Origin: Paramecium sonneborni
Taxonomy: Eukaryota > Ciliophora > Oligohymenophorea > Peniculida > Parameciidae
Assembly: GCA_905182985.1 (NCBI GenBank)
Contig: CAJJDN010000005.1
Coordinates: 611,791-674,017, forward strand
Length of the DNA stretch: 62,227 bases
Direction of reading: 5' to 3'
The notes beneath the pieces were generated by a model. That model worked only from the letters and a program-made list of their open reading frames with translations, had not been told where the DNA came from and made no database searches. Made by a program: the position numbers and the translations under genes. The first letter of the stretch is position 1, and each line of letters opens with the position of its first letter. This document shows positions 13,281-24,906 of this stretch, piece after piece.

Positions 13281-15794
13281 TCATTATTAATCATTATTAA
13301 ATATTTCATATTTATTATCAATTTTATAAAATAAATTTTTTATTTATCCTATTGTAGTATCATTTTTGTTTTTTTTCAAACAATTTTTATAAACTTGATT
13401 TTTTAAATTCAATACTGATGGTTTCTACCATATTTCTGATAACTATTTTGTCATCTAGCAATTAGTAATTAGTTTCAACGCTCTTATAATTAATTAAGGT
13501 TCTGAAACTTACTCCTTACTAGAAATTTTAAGGATATTTTCACCTTCTTAAATCTTTATTTTTTTAATCAGCAACTTACTCTCTATTTAATCAGTTATTT
13601 CTACTTTATGGAATTACATTTATAATGTTATATATTCTTATAATTTTTGATTTTTATTAATTTAAAGACTAAATTTTTATGTTTTATTTTTTATTCCTAA
13701 ATATTATATAAATTCAGGTAAAGGTACTTCATTATCAATTAAAGTAATTAATCCACATAATATAAATACTTTCAAGCCATCTTTATCTAATTTTTCAAAT
13801 TATTAATTTTATTAACTTTAAATAGTTTATAATTAGGTTTTTGGAACATTATTTATTTATTTTGTAATTAAGCAAGGCATAATCTTTTTAATTTAACTGA
13901 TATATGATTATAAATTATCTATTATATTTATAATATTTTCTAATATAGGTTTATCATTAATTTGAGTTTTTTTTGTTCTCAATTTAGGAAGCAAAATTAA
14001 TTTCTCTTTCAATTAATCTTTTAATTTCTCAATTTTTTAATAATCACTCATAACTTATATTAATTGATCTTAGATATTTTCTTTCTTATCATTTACAATA
14101 ATAAGTATTTTTTCAATGAGAACCACATCTCTTCCATATTTAATTTCAATATTAAATTATTAGAGAAAATTTTCAAAATCTTGTAATTCTTAAGTAGCTG
14201 TATCAGGCAACTCCAAAAGAGTTTATAATTTTACTTATTATTATTTAAGCTTCAATCTTTGATCATTTTATATAAATGGAATCAATCTCTATTTAGAAGG
14301 TAATATTTAAACAGAATTTTAATTAATTAATTAGCCTTCTACTATTTTTTCTTTATGTTTTTTAAACCATAAACAAGTCATAATCTCAGGAATTGGTATT
14401 TATTGTTCAATTGATTCTATCAATATTAATTTAACAACTAATTTAAGTAACCTGTAATATCTTTTTTAAGATTTTATTGGTTTATTTTCATCATCGTTTT
14501 CACTTTAATTATCTAATTAAACTTAATTATTTTTCTCAACTTGATTTATGAATTCTTTTTGTATATCCTTTTGAGATTCATCATAAATAAGTAAAATTTG
14601 TTCTAACTTTTCTATGAATTATTTTACTGTCCTGAAATGAGCATCTGTTTCTTAAACCCTTGACAGTTTTTTAATCTAATTAATTAATTAAGAATATTTG
14701 AATTATTAAATGATTTTTGCTTTTAGAGTTTCTTTTTATTGAACAACCAAATCTATCATCCTTATCAATAAATAATATTCTGTAATTTTAATCTTTACTT
14801 TTCCAACTTGGTATTCTTAATAAGTTTTAGCTTCTTCGGTGTTCTCTTCTTTAATAGTTTTAGTTTCTAATTAAAATTGATGAGCTTAACAAAATGAGTT
14901 ATAATAAAATGCACATATATTCAAAATCTATTAATTAGGATTAAAAGTTAAATTCATTCCATTTCCTCTATTTTTCAATTCAGCACAAAGTATGATTTCA
15001 GGTATAGCAATCTGTTATTAAATTAACCAATTTAATATTGTTTTAATTTTCTCTTTATTTAAAGAGCTAATAACTAATGGTTAAATCTATGTTATCAATT
15101 AAATGCATTCCTATTGATTTTTTTATCCTGAAAACTGTTATGCATTTTCTGAGCATTCTAATTTAATAGATTTATTAATTTGACATTAAGAATTCAAATA
15201 GTTAAATTACAATTATTAAAGAGATTCAAATAATTTATATTTAATTTTATTCTCAGGTAATTCAGGATTTTTCAATTCTAATTTTAATGGAAATTAAAAC
15301 TATATATCTTAAAATATTTATTAAAGTTCTTAATTAACTTAAGATCTTTTTGTTTATTCTTAAAGTAGTTCAATTTATCTTAAAAATATTTCTTAAACTT
15401 AATTTAAATGAGATTTAAATATTTCTTCTATTAAATGTTAATTATAGTCTTAAAAATACTCAGGATCATTTTAATTATGATTAATTAAATCCTCAATTTA
15501 GAGTTAATCAGCTATCTCTTTTAAAGCTGGATTTACTGCTAATTATTCAACTAAAATATAGTTGGGTTGAAAGAGAAATGATAATGGTTCATCTTTATTG
15601 AATTTTAAGGTTATATAATGAAGAGTATTAGGGCAAGTTATAAGATTTAGGTTGGTATATTTTAGTAGAATACACCCCACTTCTCTATATACTATATCAA
15701 ATATAGTTGGTACATCATCTTCTTAAAATACTTCATCATTATCAAGAAATATTTCATCTTAATATCTGTCCACTTACCAATTTTATTAATACAT
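13281..15794 (-). CDS. Hypothetical Gln-rich protein, about 837 aa
   Basis: From the ATG at 15794 (MYQQNWQVDRYQDE) there is one uninterrupted frame of 838 codons to TGA 13281-13283, far beyond chance length even in a one-stop code. The product is rich in Gln, Lys, Ile and Leu with many predicted helices and no membrane segment or known motif. Upstream, codons in a neighbouring frame (LEKPYIKERYQNDLEYPV, about 15850-15905) join this frame through a 20-nt intron, but one TGA (15809-15811) lies between, so the real start may be further 5'. A large scaffold protein is a fair description; no function is assigned. Confidence 0.7.
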
Positions 15795-15992
15795 TATATA
15801 ATTTATTGTCAGTTGCTAAAAATTTGCATCCAAATTTACTAATAAATAACAGGATATTCTAAATCATTTTAATATCTTTCTTTTATGTATGGTTTTTCTA
15901 ATCTATATATATAATTGATATGATTTCATATTTGATTCATAATCATTTAAATAAATTAGATTAAGAAAAATATATTATAGTTTATTTATAAT

Positions 15993-17193
15993 TCATTTTC
16001 CACTTCTACTTGTCCATTATGTTGATTTTAAGTTTCTCACTTGAAATATTTCTTTTGGGGGAGTAAAATTAAATTGACTTTCTTGACTGTTAAAATATCT
16101 ATTTGATCTTAGTTACATCCCAAAAGAGTTTTGTCTATCTAAACATTAAAATGAAAATCTTTCATTTTATGAAAAATAATCTTACTAAATTTGTTGATGT
16201 CCTTAAGATTATTATAATTAATTAAATTATCTTGAAAATTATCGAGAACACTATGGCTAATCCAAATATTACTATTCATTTTATGAGAATTATTAATTTT
16301 GAAATTATTATTATTGAGATTGTTATTATTATTAGGCTTCTATTTTTTATTAAGATTCTTGCTCTTACCTATACAAAGTTTCTATCGTCTTAGTCATTAA
16401 TTTTTTTTATCTTTTTACTTTTTTTGAAATAGGCTATTCTTCATCTTTTTGATATGCAGGTGCCATTTCAAGAATTTATTCAACAATAAAATTGTAATTT
16501 ATTTCTTACTTAACTAATGGTTCTTGAATCATCGTTAACTCTAAGTATTTTTGATTCACTGTATATAAACTCAACGATTAGGAAACATTAATAAAAGCTG
16601 GTTCTATTCTATTAAATAATTCACAAAATTTATCTTCCTTTATAAACTCTCTTATCTTATCTAACTTTTAAATATTTCTCAATAATTTAATTGTGTAGAA
16701 TGCTGATAATATTAAAAAAAGCAATTCTCTTTTATAGATTGCAAAATCAGGAATGAATTCTGCTTATATTTTAAGAAAATCTTTGAAAAAATGAAAAGAA
16801 TAAGATCTAAATTATATTGAAGTCTTTACTTAATCTCTTATAAATTACTATGCTGCAACTTTCTACCATATTCTAATTATAGATTCAATAAATGCCAATA
16901 AACTAATTCTAATTCGTTGAACTCCATCATTTTGCATATTCCAAAGTGCATTTTGTAACGATAACTTTATTCATTCTTTGTGATCATTCTAAGAAGATGA
17001 TTTGAAATAAAAGAAAATTCTAACATGATGGAATGCAGTTTTACATACATTTATAAAGCGCATTATTTGCTAGCTCATCATATTACAGTTCTTTCAACTT
17101 TATACCTAACTCTTACTTTATAGAATTATAGATACCAATAGTATTTGCTTCCTAAATTTCTTCAACCTTTTAAGCTTTTTTTTAATACTCCAT
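15993..17193 (-). CDS. Symplekin/Pta1-like HEAT protein with Gln-rich tail (start unresolved)
   Basis: A long minus-strand frame runs from about 17081 to TGA 15993-15995. The first 250 residues are helical repeats resembling the N-terminal domain of symplekin/Pta1, a scaffold for mRNA 3'-end processing: FINVCKTAFHHVRIFF, ALWNMQNDGVQRIRIS, FIPDFAIYKRELLFLILSAF. A basic KKVKRQKK stretch follows, then about 60 residues of mostly Gln and a Ser/Arg-rich end. One TGA (16971-16973) interrupts the frame after HKE, exactly where the family usually has Trp. Protein-like codons continue upstream in two other frames to about 17290, so the 5' end is not solved. The family name is tentative. Confidence 0.45.
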
Positions 17194-17601
17194 TTAATTC
17201 AGAAATTAAAACTTGTTAATCGGGATATAAATAAACACAATATTCTTTTATACATTTAAGTATTATTTATTTCTCTAAAATTTAAGTTCATTTTTATAAT
17301 CTTAATCTAGTGTTTAAAAATTCAATCAATTTATTTTATTAATTATATAAAAAGATTTCTCTATATACAAAATTCTTCAACTTTATAAATATAGTTTCCA
17401 CTTATAATAATTAAAATATAATTTTAAACAAAAATTATTTGTTATAGCTTATACTCAAAATCATTTAAAATCATCCATCAATCTTTTCAATTAACCTCTC
17501 ATTCTATTTTCTTTCTATATAATAAATTCTAATTTTAATTAATGTAAAAATTCATATTAGAATCAATTAATTATTGTTTTTAATAATTATTAGCATTATA
17601 G
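17194..17601. other. Divergent intergenic region
   Basis: About 400 AT-rich bases between a minus-strand and a plus-strand gene; promoters of both should lie here. Minus-strand codons near 17190-17290 (KCIKEYCVYLYPDQQVL) look protein-like and probably belong to the 5' end of the symplekin-like gene. Confidence 0.35.
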
Positions 17602-18191
17602 ATGAATCTAGATTACACAAAAATATAAGACAATGTTAATAAATATAGGTATGGAGTGAAGATTGGAAATTATAATGAAGAAACTTTTGGAATGGATATG
17701 AAACAAGTACTTTAACGATTATATTTAAAATAAGAATGAACATCATATACCCAATAGTACAATGAAAGATACTTTTGGTCTTAAAAATACATTACTTAAT
17801 ATGCCAAGGCAGTAAGATACATTAGCAGATAAGGAATATTATGAATAAACAACTTTCAGCCATCGAGGGTTACAGAATCATTTATTAATTGGCCATGGTT
17901 AGTAACCTTATGTATACAAATATATTAAAAAAATAGTTTGAAACAAGGTAATTAACTTCTACTTATGATCTATCACATAATCAATAAGTTAAACCATAAG
18001 TGTAAATTTATTCAAAATATGAACCTAATAAAACTCAATTTTAATCACAATAAAATAAAGTTGAAGTGACTGATAAAGTACAACATGTAGTTCCAGATTT
18101 GTAGTAAGCTAATCAAGAGAGATTAGTAAAAAAGAAAGAGTTTACAAATACATTTAATGATAATTATAAAAAAATTCCTTTGAGAAAATGA
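17602..18191 (+). CDS. CFAP107 (C1orf158)-like ciliary microtubule inner protein, 178 aa
   Basis: Starts MNLDYTKIQDN; two introns (17707-17734, 28 nt; 17912-17936, 25 nt) give an exact frame to TGA 18189-18191. The N-terminal RYGVKIGNYNEETF matches the 'KVLIGNWxEER' signature of CFAP107, and NHLLIGHGQQPYFETRQLTSTYD matches its conserved 'HLITHHQEPP...LISTYDDHY' region. That family lines the lumen of axonemal doublet microtubules. The protein is small, soluble and rich in Asn, Gln and Tyr, as such proteins usually are. The assignment comes from remembered family motifs, not from a search. Confidence 0.7.
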
Positions 18192-18471
18192 ATTATATAA
18201 AAGGAAATTTATCATTTAAATATAAATTTTATATGATGGTTTTCTTTATAATCCAAAATTAATGCAAATGCACTTTTTTTGACTTGTTTAATTATGCTGC
18301 TTTTATATATTAAATTTATTAAAATAGGGAATTAAGTTTTTATTCAATATATTTAGTTATCATAAGTAATGAATATATATTTTTTATTCATTGTAAAAAA
18401 AATGATAATAAAAATATTAGAATGCAAACAGAGTAAATTTATAATATTGTACTTATGCTAAAATATTATTT
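18192..18471. other. Short convergent spacer
   Basis: About 280 AT-rich bases between two converging genes. Nothing recognisable was seen. Confidence 0.4.
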
Positions 18472-19085
18472 TCATTCCTCTTTCTTTGCTCTCTTGGCGT
18501 TCTTTCTCTTTCTTCTTCCTTCTCTACCTTAACCAAATGGTGATGTGACAGCAAAATCGACTAATTTTTCTGATTCAACTCTGACTAAAAAGGATGGAGA
18601 ATTGACTAATCTTTTTCCAACCCTTAGAGTAAATAATAGATATAAAATTAATACCTAAAGTGTCGCTATCTAATTAAAGTTCTGGCATGATGAATTGATG
18701 ATGCTTGATTGCTTTTGAATACAAAGGTTTAAAGTCTTCTTTCCATCATTTTTTAAGTTGTTAAACCAAGAACATAATCCAACTTTCTCTCTTATTCAGA
18801 TAACAAACCATATCTGACCATTCTTCTAATTAATGCTTCTCCTTCAAATAATCTTCTTGGATCCTTTGGGTCAAGAGTCAATAATTCTCTTGCAGCCTTT
18901 CTAATTCTAGCTAAAGTAAGTTAGACTCTCCATACTTCTCTTTTGTTCTTTAATCCATACTTACCAATAATTTGTAATCTAAAAATTAATCATTACTAAA
19001 ATTACTCATTGTCAAGACGTTCCTTTTCGAAGGGCTTTCTTGGTGTGTCAGAAGTCTTTGATCTATTTCTATAATTCTTGCCCAT
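18472..19085 (-). CDS. RPS9: 40S ribosomal protein S9 (uS4), 184 aa
   Basis: Starts [11 protein letters not shown] at 19085 and ends KRAKKEE with TGA 18472-18474. Two introns of 27 and 32 nt give exactly 185 codons. uS4 is a primary 16S/18S rRNA binder of the small subunit. Recognisable blocks: [67 protein letters not shown] and [16 protein letters not shown]. The S4 RNA-binding domain is intact and the length matches the eukaryotic family. Several codons use C or G more than in neighbouring genes, as expected for a highly expressed gene. Confidence 0.97.
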
Positions 19086-19218
19086 AATAAAAAGATTTAA
19101 ATATATTTAAATTTATTCACAAATAAATAAATCCCTCTGTTCATATTTGTTTATTACTTGATTACCCATATATTTGATTTTGTTAAAATATTTTTAGAAA
19201 ATGCTTTGATATTAATAA

Positions 19219-20089
19219 ATGTATATAATTATTACATTAGGAATTAGTCTATCATTATGCTTTATTATTCAACTAACTAAACTCAACCCTGGCAAAAAGT
19301 TATTTCTTTTAGATATATTTTTGATAGTGTTAGTGGGAATGATTGTTTATGATGAATCTATTTACAAATTTGATGATTTTGCAGAGTAATTATAGATTGC
19401 ATTCTAAAAATAATATCCTGTTGAATACAAATTGGATGAATTGATAACAAAAAACAACTTATAAGATCATTCTTTTCATTTATATTACGGGATGCATTCA
19501 GAAGGAATTTCAACTTTCTTTCAATTCATGATTAATAAATCATTAAAAGAAAAGAAATAAGCAATTTATATTGACATTCAATCGGAAGTTTAAACACAAG
19601 AGCAAGCCTTATAACTATTTAAAGCTCCTAATATGAATGAATTGATTCTTTTTACAAAATTGAAACCAACGTTAATAGCAGTTGATAATCTAGATTTATC
19701 ATTAACTAAAAAATATTGCTATATTTGTTAAATATTAAGCAATTTGCATCAATCTAATTAAACTACAATTATTGCAAGCACAAAAAATCTAAAAAAAATT
19801 AATTTAATATTAGATGATTATAATATTAATGTAATGGAGATAAAGTAATTTTAAAATGGAAAATAAAACAATTTTAGGTTTGATTGGTATGAAATATCAG
19901 AACAAAAGAATAAAAGATATGAAGGTAAAATAAATACAACTTATTTTAGATTTTGTAGCATAAAAATAAAAAGAGTTTATTTCAGAACTTAGTGAAGATG
20001 AATTGGGTTTGATGAAAGTAATTCGAAATTTGATGTGCTAAATTAGATGTGAAAATTAAGAAATCAGAATGGATGATATGTATCTATGA
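19219..20089 (+). CDS. Hypothetical membrane-anchored protein, about 281 aa
   Basis: Starts MYIIITLGIS at 19219 with two adjacent hydrophobic segments in the first 45 residues (LGISLSLCFIIQL and LFLLDIFLIVLVGMIVY), then a long soluble domain. One 25-nt intron near 19925 restores the frame to TGA 20087-20089. The soluble part contains AIYIDIQSE and PTLIAVDNLDLSL, faintly like the alternating strands of a P-loop ATPase, but no Walker A is seen. It may be a membrane-tethered, degenerate ATPase-fold protein or something unrelated. No family is assigned. Confidence 0.6.
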
Positions 20090-20224
20090 GTTTAAATTTT
20101 AGAACTTATTAATTTAGAGATTTAAAGAATTTGATTGATAAAAATATTGTAATAGCGATTTTTGGATAATTGAAATTTTATAATAGCTTTATATTTGATT
20201 CATTATAAAATTTATGACATACCA

Positions 20225-20987
20225 TCAATATATAACAAGAAAAACAAAAATCATAAATTCTATAATAATGGTTGTCCATAAGCAACAATCATTAGTGTAT
20301 GACAATAAACTTTTAAGATTTGAATCAGTAACTTTGATTTCATGAGTAGCTTATTCCACCTAAAATAAGAGATACTTTTACATTTTCATTCAATCTTCTT
20401 AAAACAACTTTATCCTCATCTAATGCTAAATTAATATTCTTAGCATTAACTTACATTCTTCCTGTAGTATCAATCATTTTATCGATGGTATCATTTTGTT
20501 TTTGTACAAGTTATTTTTGCACCTAAACCATTTCAACGTTAGATTTAGAAGTATAATCTATTTTAGTTTCTGGAATATCCTAAAATTAATATTTAAAAAT
20601 TTTGAATTAGTACTGCTTTAAAAACTGATTTGATTTCTAATGCTTTTCTAAATTTTTCAGATTTATTTTAAAATTCATCCAATAAATTTTTTGATTTTTA
20701 GATATCGTGTGGAGATCTATTTGATTTACATAGCATACAGATTAGTTGATTAATTTAATAAAATTCTTGCTGATTTAATAGAATCATTTATGAGGTCTAG
20801 TTATGCTTACAGTTGCCTATCAAACTAAGAAAATGTAATTTGAAATTACCAAATGAACTGATTCATTATTTTATAATTTTTAGTTTCTTTAATTAAGAGC
20901 CTCAGAAAGAGTGGAATCCATTCTTCTAATCTATTCGATTAAATCTTAGAGTTTTGATCCTCCATCTAATTTAATATAATTATTCAT
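20225..20987 (-). CDS. Tail-anchored SNARE-like protein, about 219 aa
   Basis: Starts MNNYIKLDGGSKL at 20987. Four introns (25, 22, 34, 22 nt) give an exact frame to TGA 20225-20227. The N-terminal half is helical (DLIEQIRRMD). A SNARE-motif-like coiled coil follows (QKQNDTIDKMIDTTGRMQ, then NINLALDEDKVVLRRLNENV), then a C-terminal hydrophobic anchor (TTIIIEFMIFVFLVIY) ending the protein. This layout is typical of Qb/Qc SNAREs of the ER-Golgi route, such as Sec20 or membrin types, which drive membrane fusion. The subtype cannot be decided here. A tail-anchored golgin or BAP31-like protein is the main alternative. Confidence 0.5.
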
Positions 20988-21792
20988 AAAAATAATATTT
21001 TATTATCAATAGTAATGAAATAAATCACAATAATTTAGCTTTTATGATAATCCTCTGTTCTGTTTACTAATTTTAAAGTGGTATTTTATTATTTAACCTT
21101 TTAATATTTATGATCAAGTATACAAAGTTTAAATTTAGAGATAACATAAAATATCTAGTAAAATGCAGAGAACTAGGATAATTTAATAAAATTAAATACT
21201 ATTATTATTAGTCCTTATTTATATGATGATGTTAATTGAATTTAACTTTCATCATCTTCATTAATCAAAAGTAAAATCCATAAAATTGTTGAATTTTCAT
21301 TAATTTAATCATCAAAGTATATTACTTAAATATTGAAACAACCTAATTTTAAAAATTTATGAATCAGATTAATTTTTTTGCAATTAATTATGATAATGGA
21401 TAACGATTTTGTTGTATTTCCTCTTTATCAAAATCTGCATCATTTTATATTATAGGTTTTATTTAAAAATCAAGATTGAATAAGACAAGGATATTTTGGA
21501 TTATCATTTGGTAGGAGAATTATTTAAAATATTTTATTATCAACAGAAGATAATTATTTGTTGATTTTGTAAGATTACCAATTTTAAAGTTTTATTACTG
21601 ATAATTACCAATTTCACATCCTAATTGTAAAAATAGCTGTATGGTTGTATGATTGATATTCGATTATTGTAGTTTATTATTGATAGGCTTAAGAAAAAAA
21701 TGAGAAAAACAAAATAATAATGATTATAAATATAGATTAATTGTGATTGTTAATAATATTAATAATGATGAAATAAATTATTTTTTATAAAA
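20988..21792 (+). other. Intergenic region with one doubtful reading frame
   Basis: About 800 bases. A plus-strand frame from ATG 21410 (MDNDFVVFPLYQN) reads like protein for about 85 codons (GYFGLSFGRRIIQNILL) but contains TGA codons that no small intron removes. It may be a decayed gene or chance. The rest is AT-rich spacer with the promoter of the next gene. Confidence 0.25.
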
Positions 21793-23015
21793 ATGATGAA
21801 TTTAAAACCACCTAAAACTTAGATTGATAGTGCATCTGATACTGGCAGTGTTAATAAAATTAGTGACAAACAAAAAATAAATACTCTAAAGAAGGCAGTG
21901 ATAGATTTGAGAGAAGAAAAGACTTAGTTATTGAAGCAAATTACAGATTTAACTCTTAAAAATGCTTAACTAATTAAAGATAAAGAAAATATGGTAGAAT
22001 TGAAATAAATAATTTAGGAAGAGAAGTTTTAATAAATGATGAAAGACTAACGTTAGTCAATTGGGGTAATATGATGAACTACTTAAATTTAGAATTCATC
22101 CAGTTATATGCAATCTTCTAAATTAGTAGAACCAATTAATAGCAATTAAGATTAATCTAAATAAGTAAGTAAGCTGAGATAGTAATTATTTTGCATATTT
22201 AAAGAGAATTAGACTAAACAATAGATAATTATGAAGCTAAATTGTCTATTTTATAGACTGCTTACAAGGAGATAGAGCGAGATTTAAAAAACAAAGAATT
22301 ATCCAATTAAAAATTAGTAAAGGAAGTGGAGGAGAAGATTTAATTAAATAATCAATTCAAAAAGAGTATTGAAGAAATTGAAAGAGATTTGTATAATAAA
22401 ATTAAAGAATTAAAAGCTGAAAAAATGGAAATTCAATTAAAATTGAAGACTTTAGATAAAGAAGTACAATAGAAAGATGAAGAGTTAAGAATATTACACA
22501 AAGGATTAGATGAATCAAGATTTACAGTAGCATAGCTATAAGGAGAACTTGAAGAAAGCAGAGGAAAGTTTATATAATACAAGTTTATATTACACAATTA
22601 ATTTTTGGATATAGATTGCCTATTTATTTTAAGACAAAATCTATTTAATGATTATGTCTTTGAGTTAGAAACTGCAGCATAAAAGTTCTAATATAAGGCT
22701 AGTGAGATTACAGATTTGAAAATTAAAGACGAAACATCTTTCTACTTATCTGTTAAGTCAAGAACCAGAGATGAAGTTTTCAGCATTATGCCTAATTAGG
22801 ATTTGAAGAAGATTTGTAAATCAATAAAGTAATTATACATAGATATTTAATATAGGAACTTTTTGTTAAAGGCTTAGCAATATTAGATAAATTAATAGCA
22901 TACTCAACCTCAAAGTCCTAAGAATAATGGTTTCTTGGGTGGGCTTATGTCCATTTTTGGAAACACAGCATCAAAAAATGGAAGCAACACAAATAGCGAT
23001 GCAAAACAAAAATGA
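21793..23015 (+). CDS. Coiled-coil protein, about 390 aa
   Basis: Starts MMNLKPPKTQ and ends NTNSDAKQK with TGA 23013-23015. A 27-nt intron near 22064 is clear. A second frame change near 22110-22140 needs a very short (17-nt) intron or is a sequence error. Residues 30-85 and 140-260 are almost continuous charged coiled coil (QTAYKEIERDLKNKEL, EVEEKIQLNNQFKKSIEEI). A more globular part follows (DETSFYLSVKSRTRDEVFSI), with a Gly/Phe-rich end (NGFLGGLMSIFG). Golgin-like or vesicle-tether proteins have this shape, but no specific family was recognised. The next gene starts 25 nt downstream on the same strand. Confidence 0.6.
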
Positions 23016-23040
23016 TATTTTTATAATCTAATATTATTAT

Positions 23041-23699
23041 ATGAGTTAAGAAGAAGAAAATAATGACATTGATGTTTAAGCTTTGTTGGCTAGTATTAAC
23101 GCTAATTTTGACAATGAACAAACAATAAATGAAACAGAAATCAATGCTTAGGAAGTTCATTAGGATATAGAAAAATAGCAATAGATTCCTAGTGAATCCA
23201 TTGTAATTGTTAGAGATCAACCTCAATAAAAGGAATAAGAAGAAATAGATCCTGTTGTAGAAATATTGAATAGAGTTGAAATTTAAAATAGTCTATTGAC
23301 CAATCCAGAAATTAATCAGCATTAATTAGGTAATCTCTTTATTTATTAAAAGAGACTGGCCCACTAAAATAAATAATTGAATAAATTAAGGAAAAATTTG
23401 ATAAATAACAAGAAATCATTGTTAAAAAATAGAGAAATATATTTGGTCAAATAATTGATATTAGAAATTTATCGAATTAATTAGTTAATGTTCAAATTAA
23501 CAATCATGGAGTAAGTAAAATGAAGCCGAATGACTTCAAAAACAAGCAAAAAGAAATCGATTAGTTAGACATTTAAGTCTTTAAAACTAAAGGATATGTC
23601 TTGTCAATAATTGAAAGATTAGAAATTATTGAACAGAAATTAGACTAAAAGATAGATTAGTATGTTAAATAGAAAGTGCAAGAACTAGCAAAAAAATGA
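23041..23699 (+). CDS. Hypothetical acidic, Gln-rich coiled-coil protein, about 211 aa
   Basis: Starts MSQEEENNDIDVQALL; one 23-nt intron near 23330 gives exactly 212 codons to TGA 23697-23699. The N-terminal half is acidic and Gln-rich; the C-terminal half is a helical coiled coil (KGYVLSIIERLEIIEQKL) ending in QELAKK. There is no signal or membrane segment. The short same-strand spacing from the preceding coiled-coil gene is normal compaction here and does not prove a functional link. Function unknown. Confidence 0.6.
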
Positions 23700-24343
23700 T
23701 ATTTAAATGATTTATATTCGCATTTTTATATTTAAAAAATATTAATATAGTAAAATAAAGATTATTTATTATGACTCATTCTTAATATTTATTTAATTAT
23801 GAATATTATTTTTAATGAAATCTATGTAGATCTGATGAATAAAAAGTGCTAGAATTTCATTTTCACAAAAGCAGCCATATATAAAACTTTTTACCTAGTT
23901 CTACTAGACATGGGAATAATTTTGCTTTTATATAATAAACATAGTAAAAGTACCATGATATTAAAAATCTATTCAAAACCAATAAAATCAATTATAAATC
24001 TATCATAATTTAGAGACACTATACATACAATCAATGCTAGGAAATATAATTATAATAAAATAATCAAATATTTTAATAAATGTGTGATAATTTCTATTGC
24101 ACTCTCTTTAAAAGATTGTAGATTTAAATTAAATTTAATTCTATTTCTAAAGATTTAAAATTTTAGAAATATTTAAAGAATCTCTATTTTAAAAAATCAA
24201 TTCAATCAAAATTGAATTAGACTAACCTAATATTTTTAAAAATCGACCATTATAATTTTAACTGTTAATGTCCACAAGTGGATATCCCTTAAAACTACCT
24301 GAATTAATTATTTATGTAAAATAAAAAAGTAAGATCTAATCAA
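23700..24343. other. Intergenic region
   Basis: About 640 AT-rich bases with no frame that looks or splices like a gene. It should hold the terminator of the upstream gene and the promoter of the next plus-strand gene. Confidence 0.4.
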
Positions 24344-24590
24344 ATGAATATCTTATAAAACTTTTATGAAAAGGAATTAGAAGATGATGGGTTGATAACT
24401 TATTTAGAGTAGTGTGAGATTCTTTTTTCTTTTAATCAGGAATTTAAGATTGAATGACGTCTAAATAAGTATTTTAGTATTAGGATTTATCAACAATTTG
24501 AATTTTAGTAGCATTCATTTTTCTCCATAGTGTTCGCCAGATTCGGATTCGTCATTTCTTATTTTGAATTATGAACCTTTTTATTTACAT
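24344..24590 (+). CDS. Possible small gene, structure unresolved
   Basis: ATG 24344 begins MNILQNFYEKELEDDGL, a plausible acidic N terminus. Read straight it stops at TGA 24455-24457 (37 residues). If a 31-nt intron is removed near 24410 it continues (LRLNDVQIS, later SPQCSPDSDSSFLIL) to about 24590 or further. Both readings are possible. It lies directly before the MICOS10-like gene. Low confidence. Confidence 0.3.
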
Positions 24591-24670
24591 ATAATAATAA
24601 AAAAATCTATTTTTAATTTTGGTGACTTTGTATTATATAATATGAAGATAATAATTAATTTTATTTTAAA

Positions 24671-24886
24671 ATGTCTAAAGAGAGCAGTGCTTTTTGGTCA
24701 CCATTCAAAAATACTTAGGAGTTTATTGAAAAGGATTCAAAGATAACAAAAGGATTTATTTAAGGGACATTGTTTGCAGTTATTGGCTATGGATTAGGAT
24801 TAGTCTTATTCAAAGCTAAGACATTAAGAGGCTTTAGTGCTGGGGCTGCAGCAACTTGGCAATTTAGAGATCAGATTGAATAATGA
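24671..24886 (+). CDS. MICOS10 (Mic10)-like mitochondrial inner membrane protein, 71 aa
   Basis: MSKESSAFWSPFKNT starts a 71-residue intronless protein ending FRDQIEQ with TGA 24884-24886. Mic10 oligomerises to bend crista junctions and has two short membrane segments with glycine motifs. Here the first is GTLFAVIGYGLGLVLF (a GxGxG-like GYGLG core), then a basic loop (KAKTLR), then GFSAGAAATWQF. Size, topology and glycine pattern match the family. The normal Cys residues are absent, and similarity outside the first helix is modest. It could instead be another two-helix mitochondrial protein. Confidence 0.55.
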
Positions 24887-24906
24887 TTTAAATAATATAT
24901 ATTATT

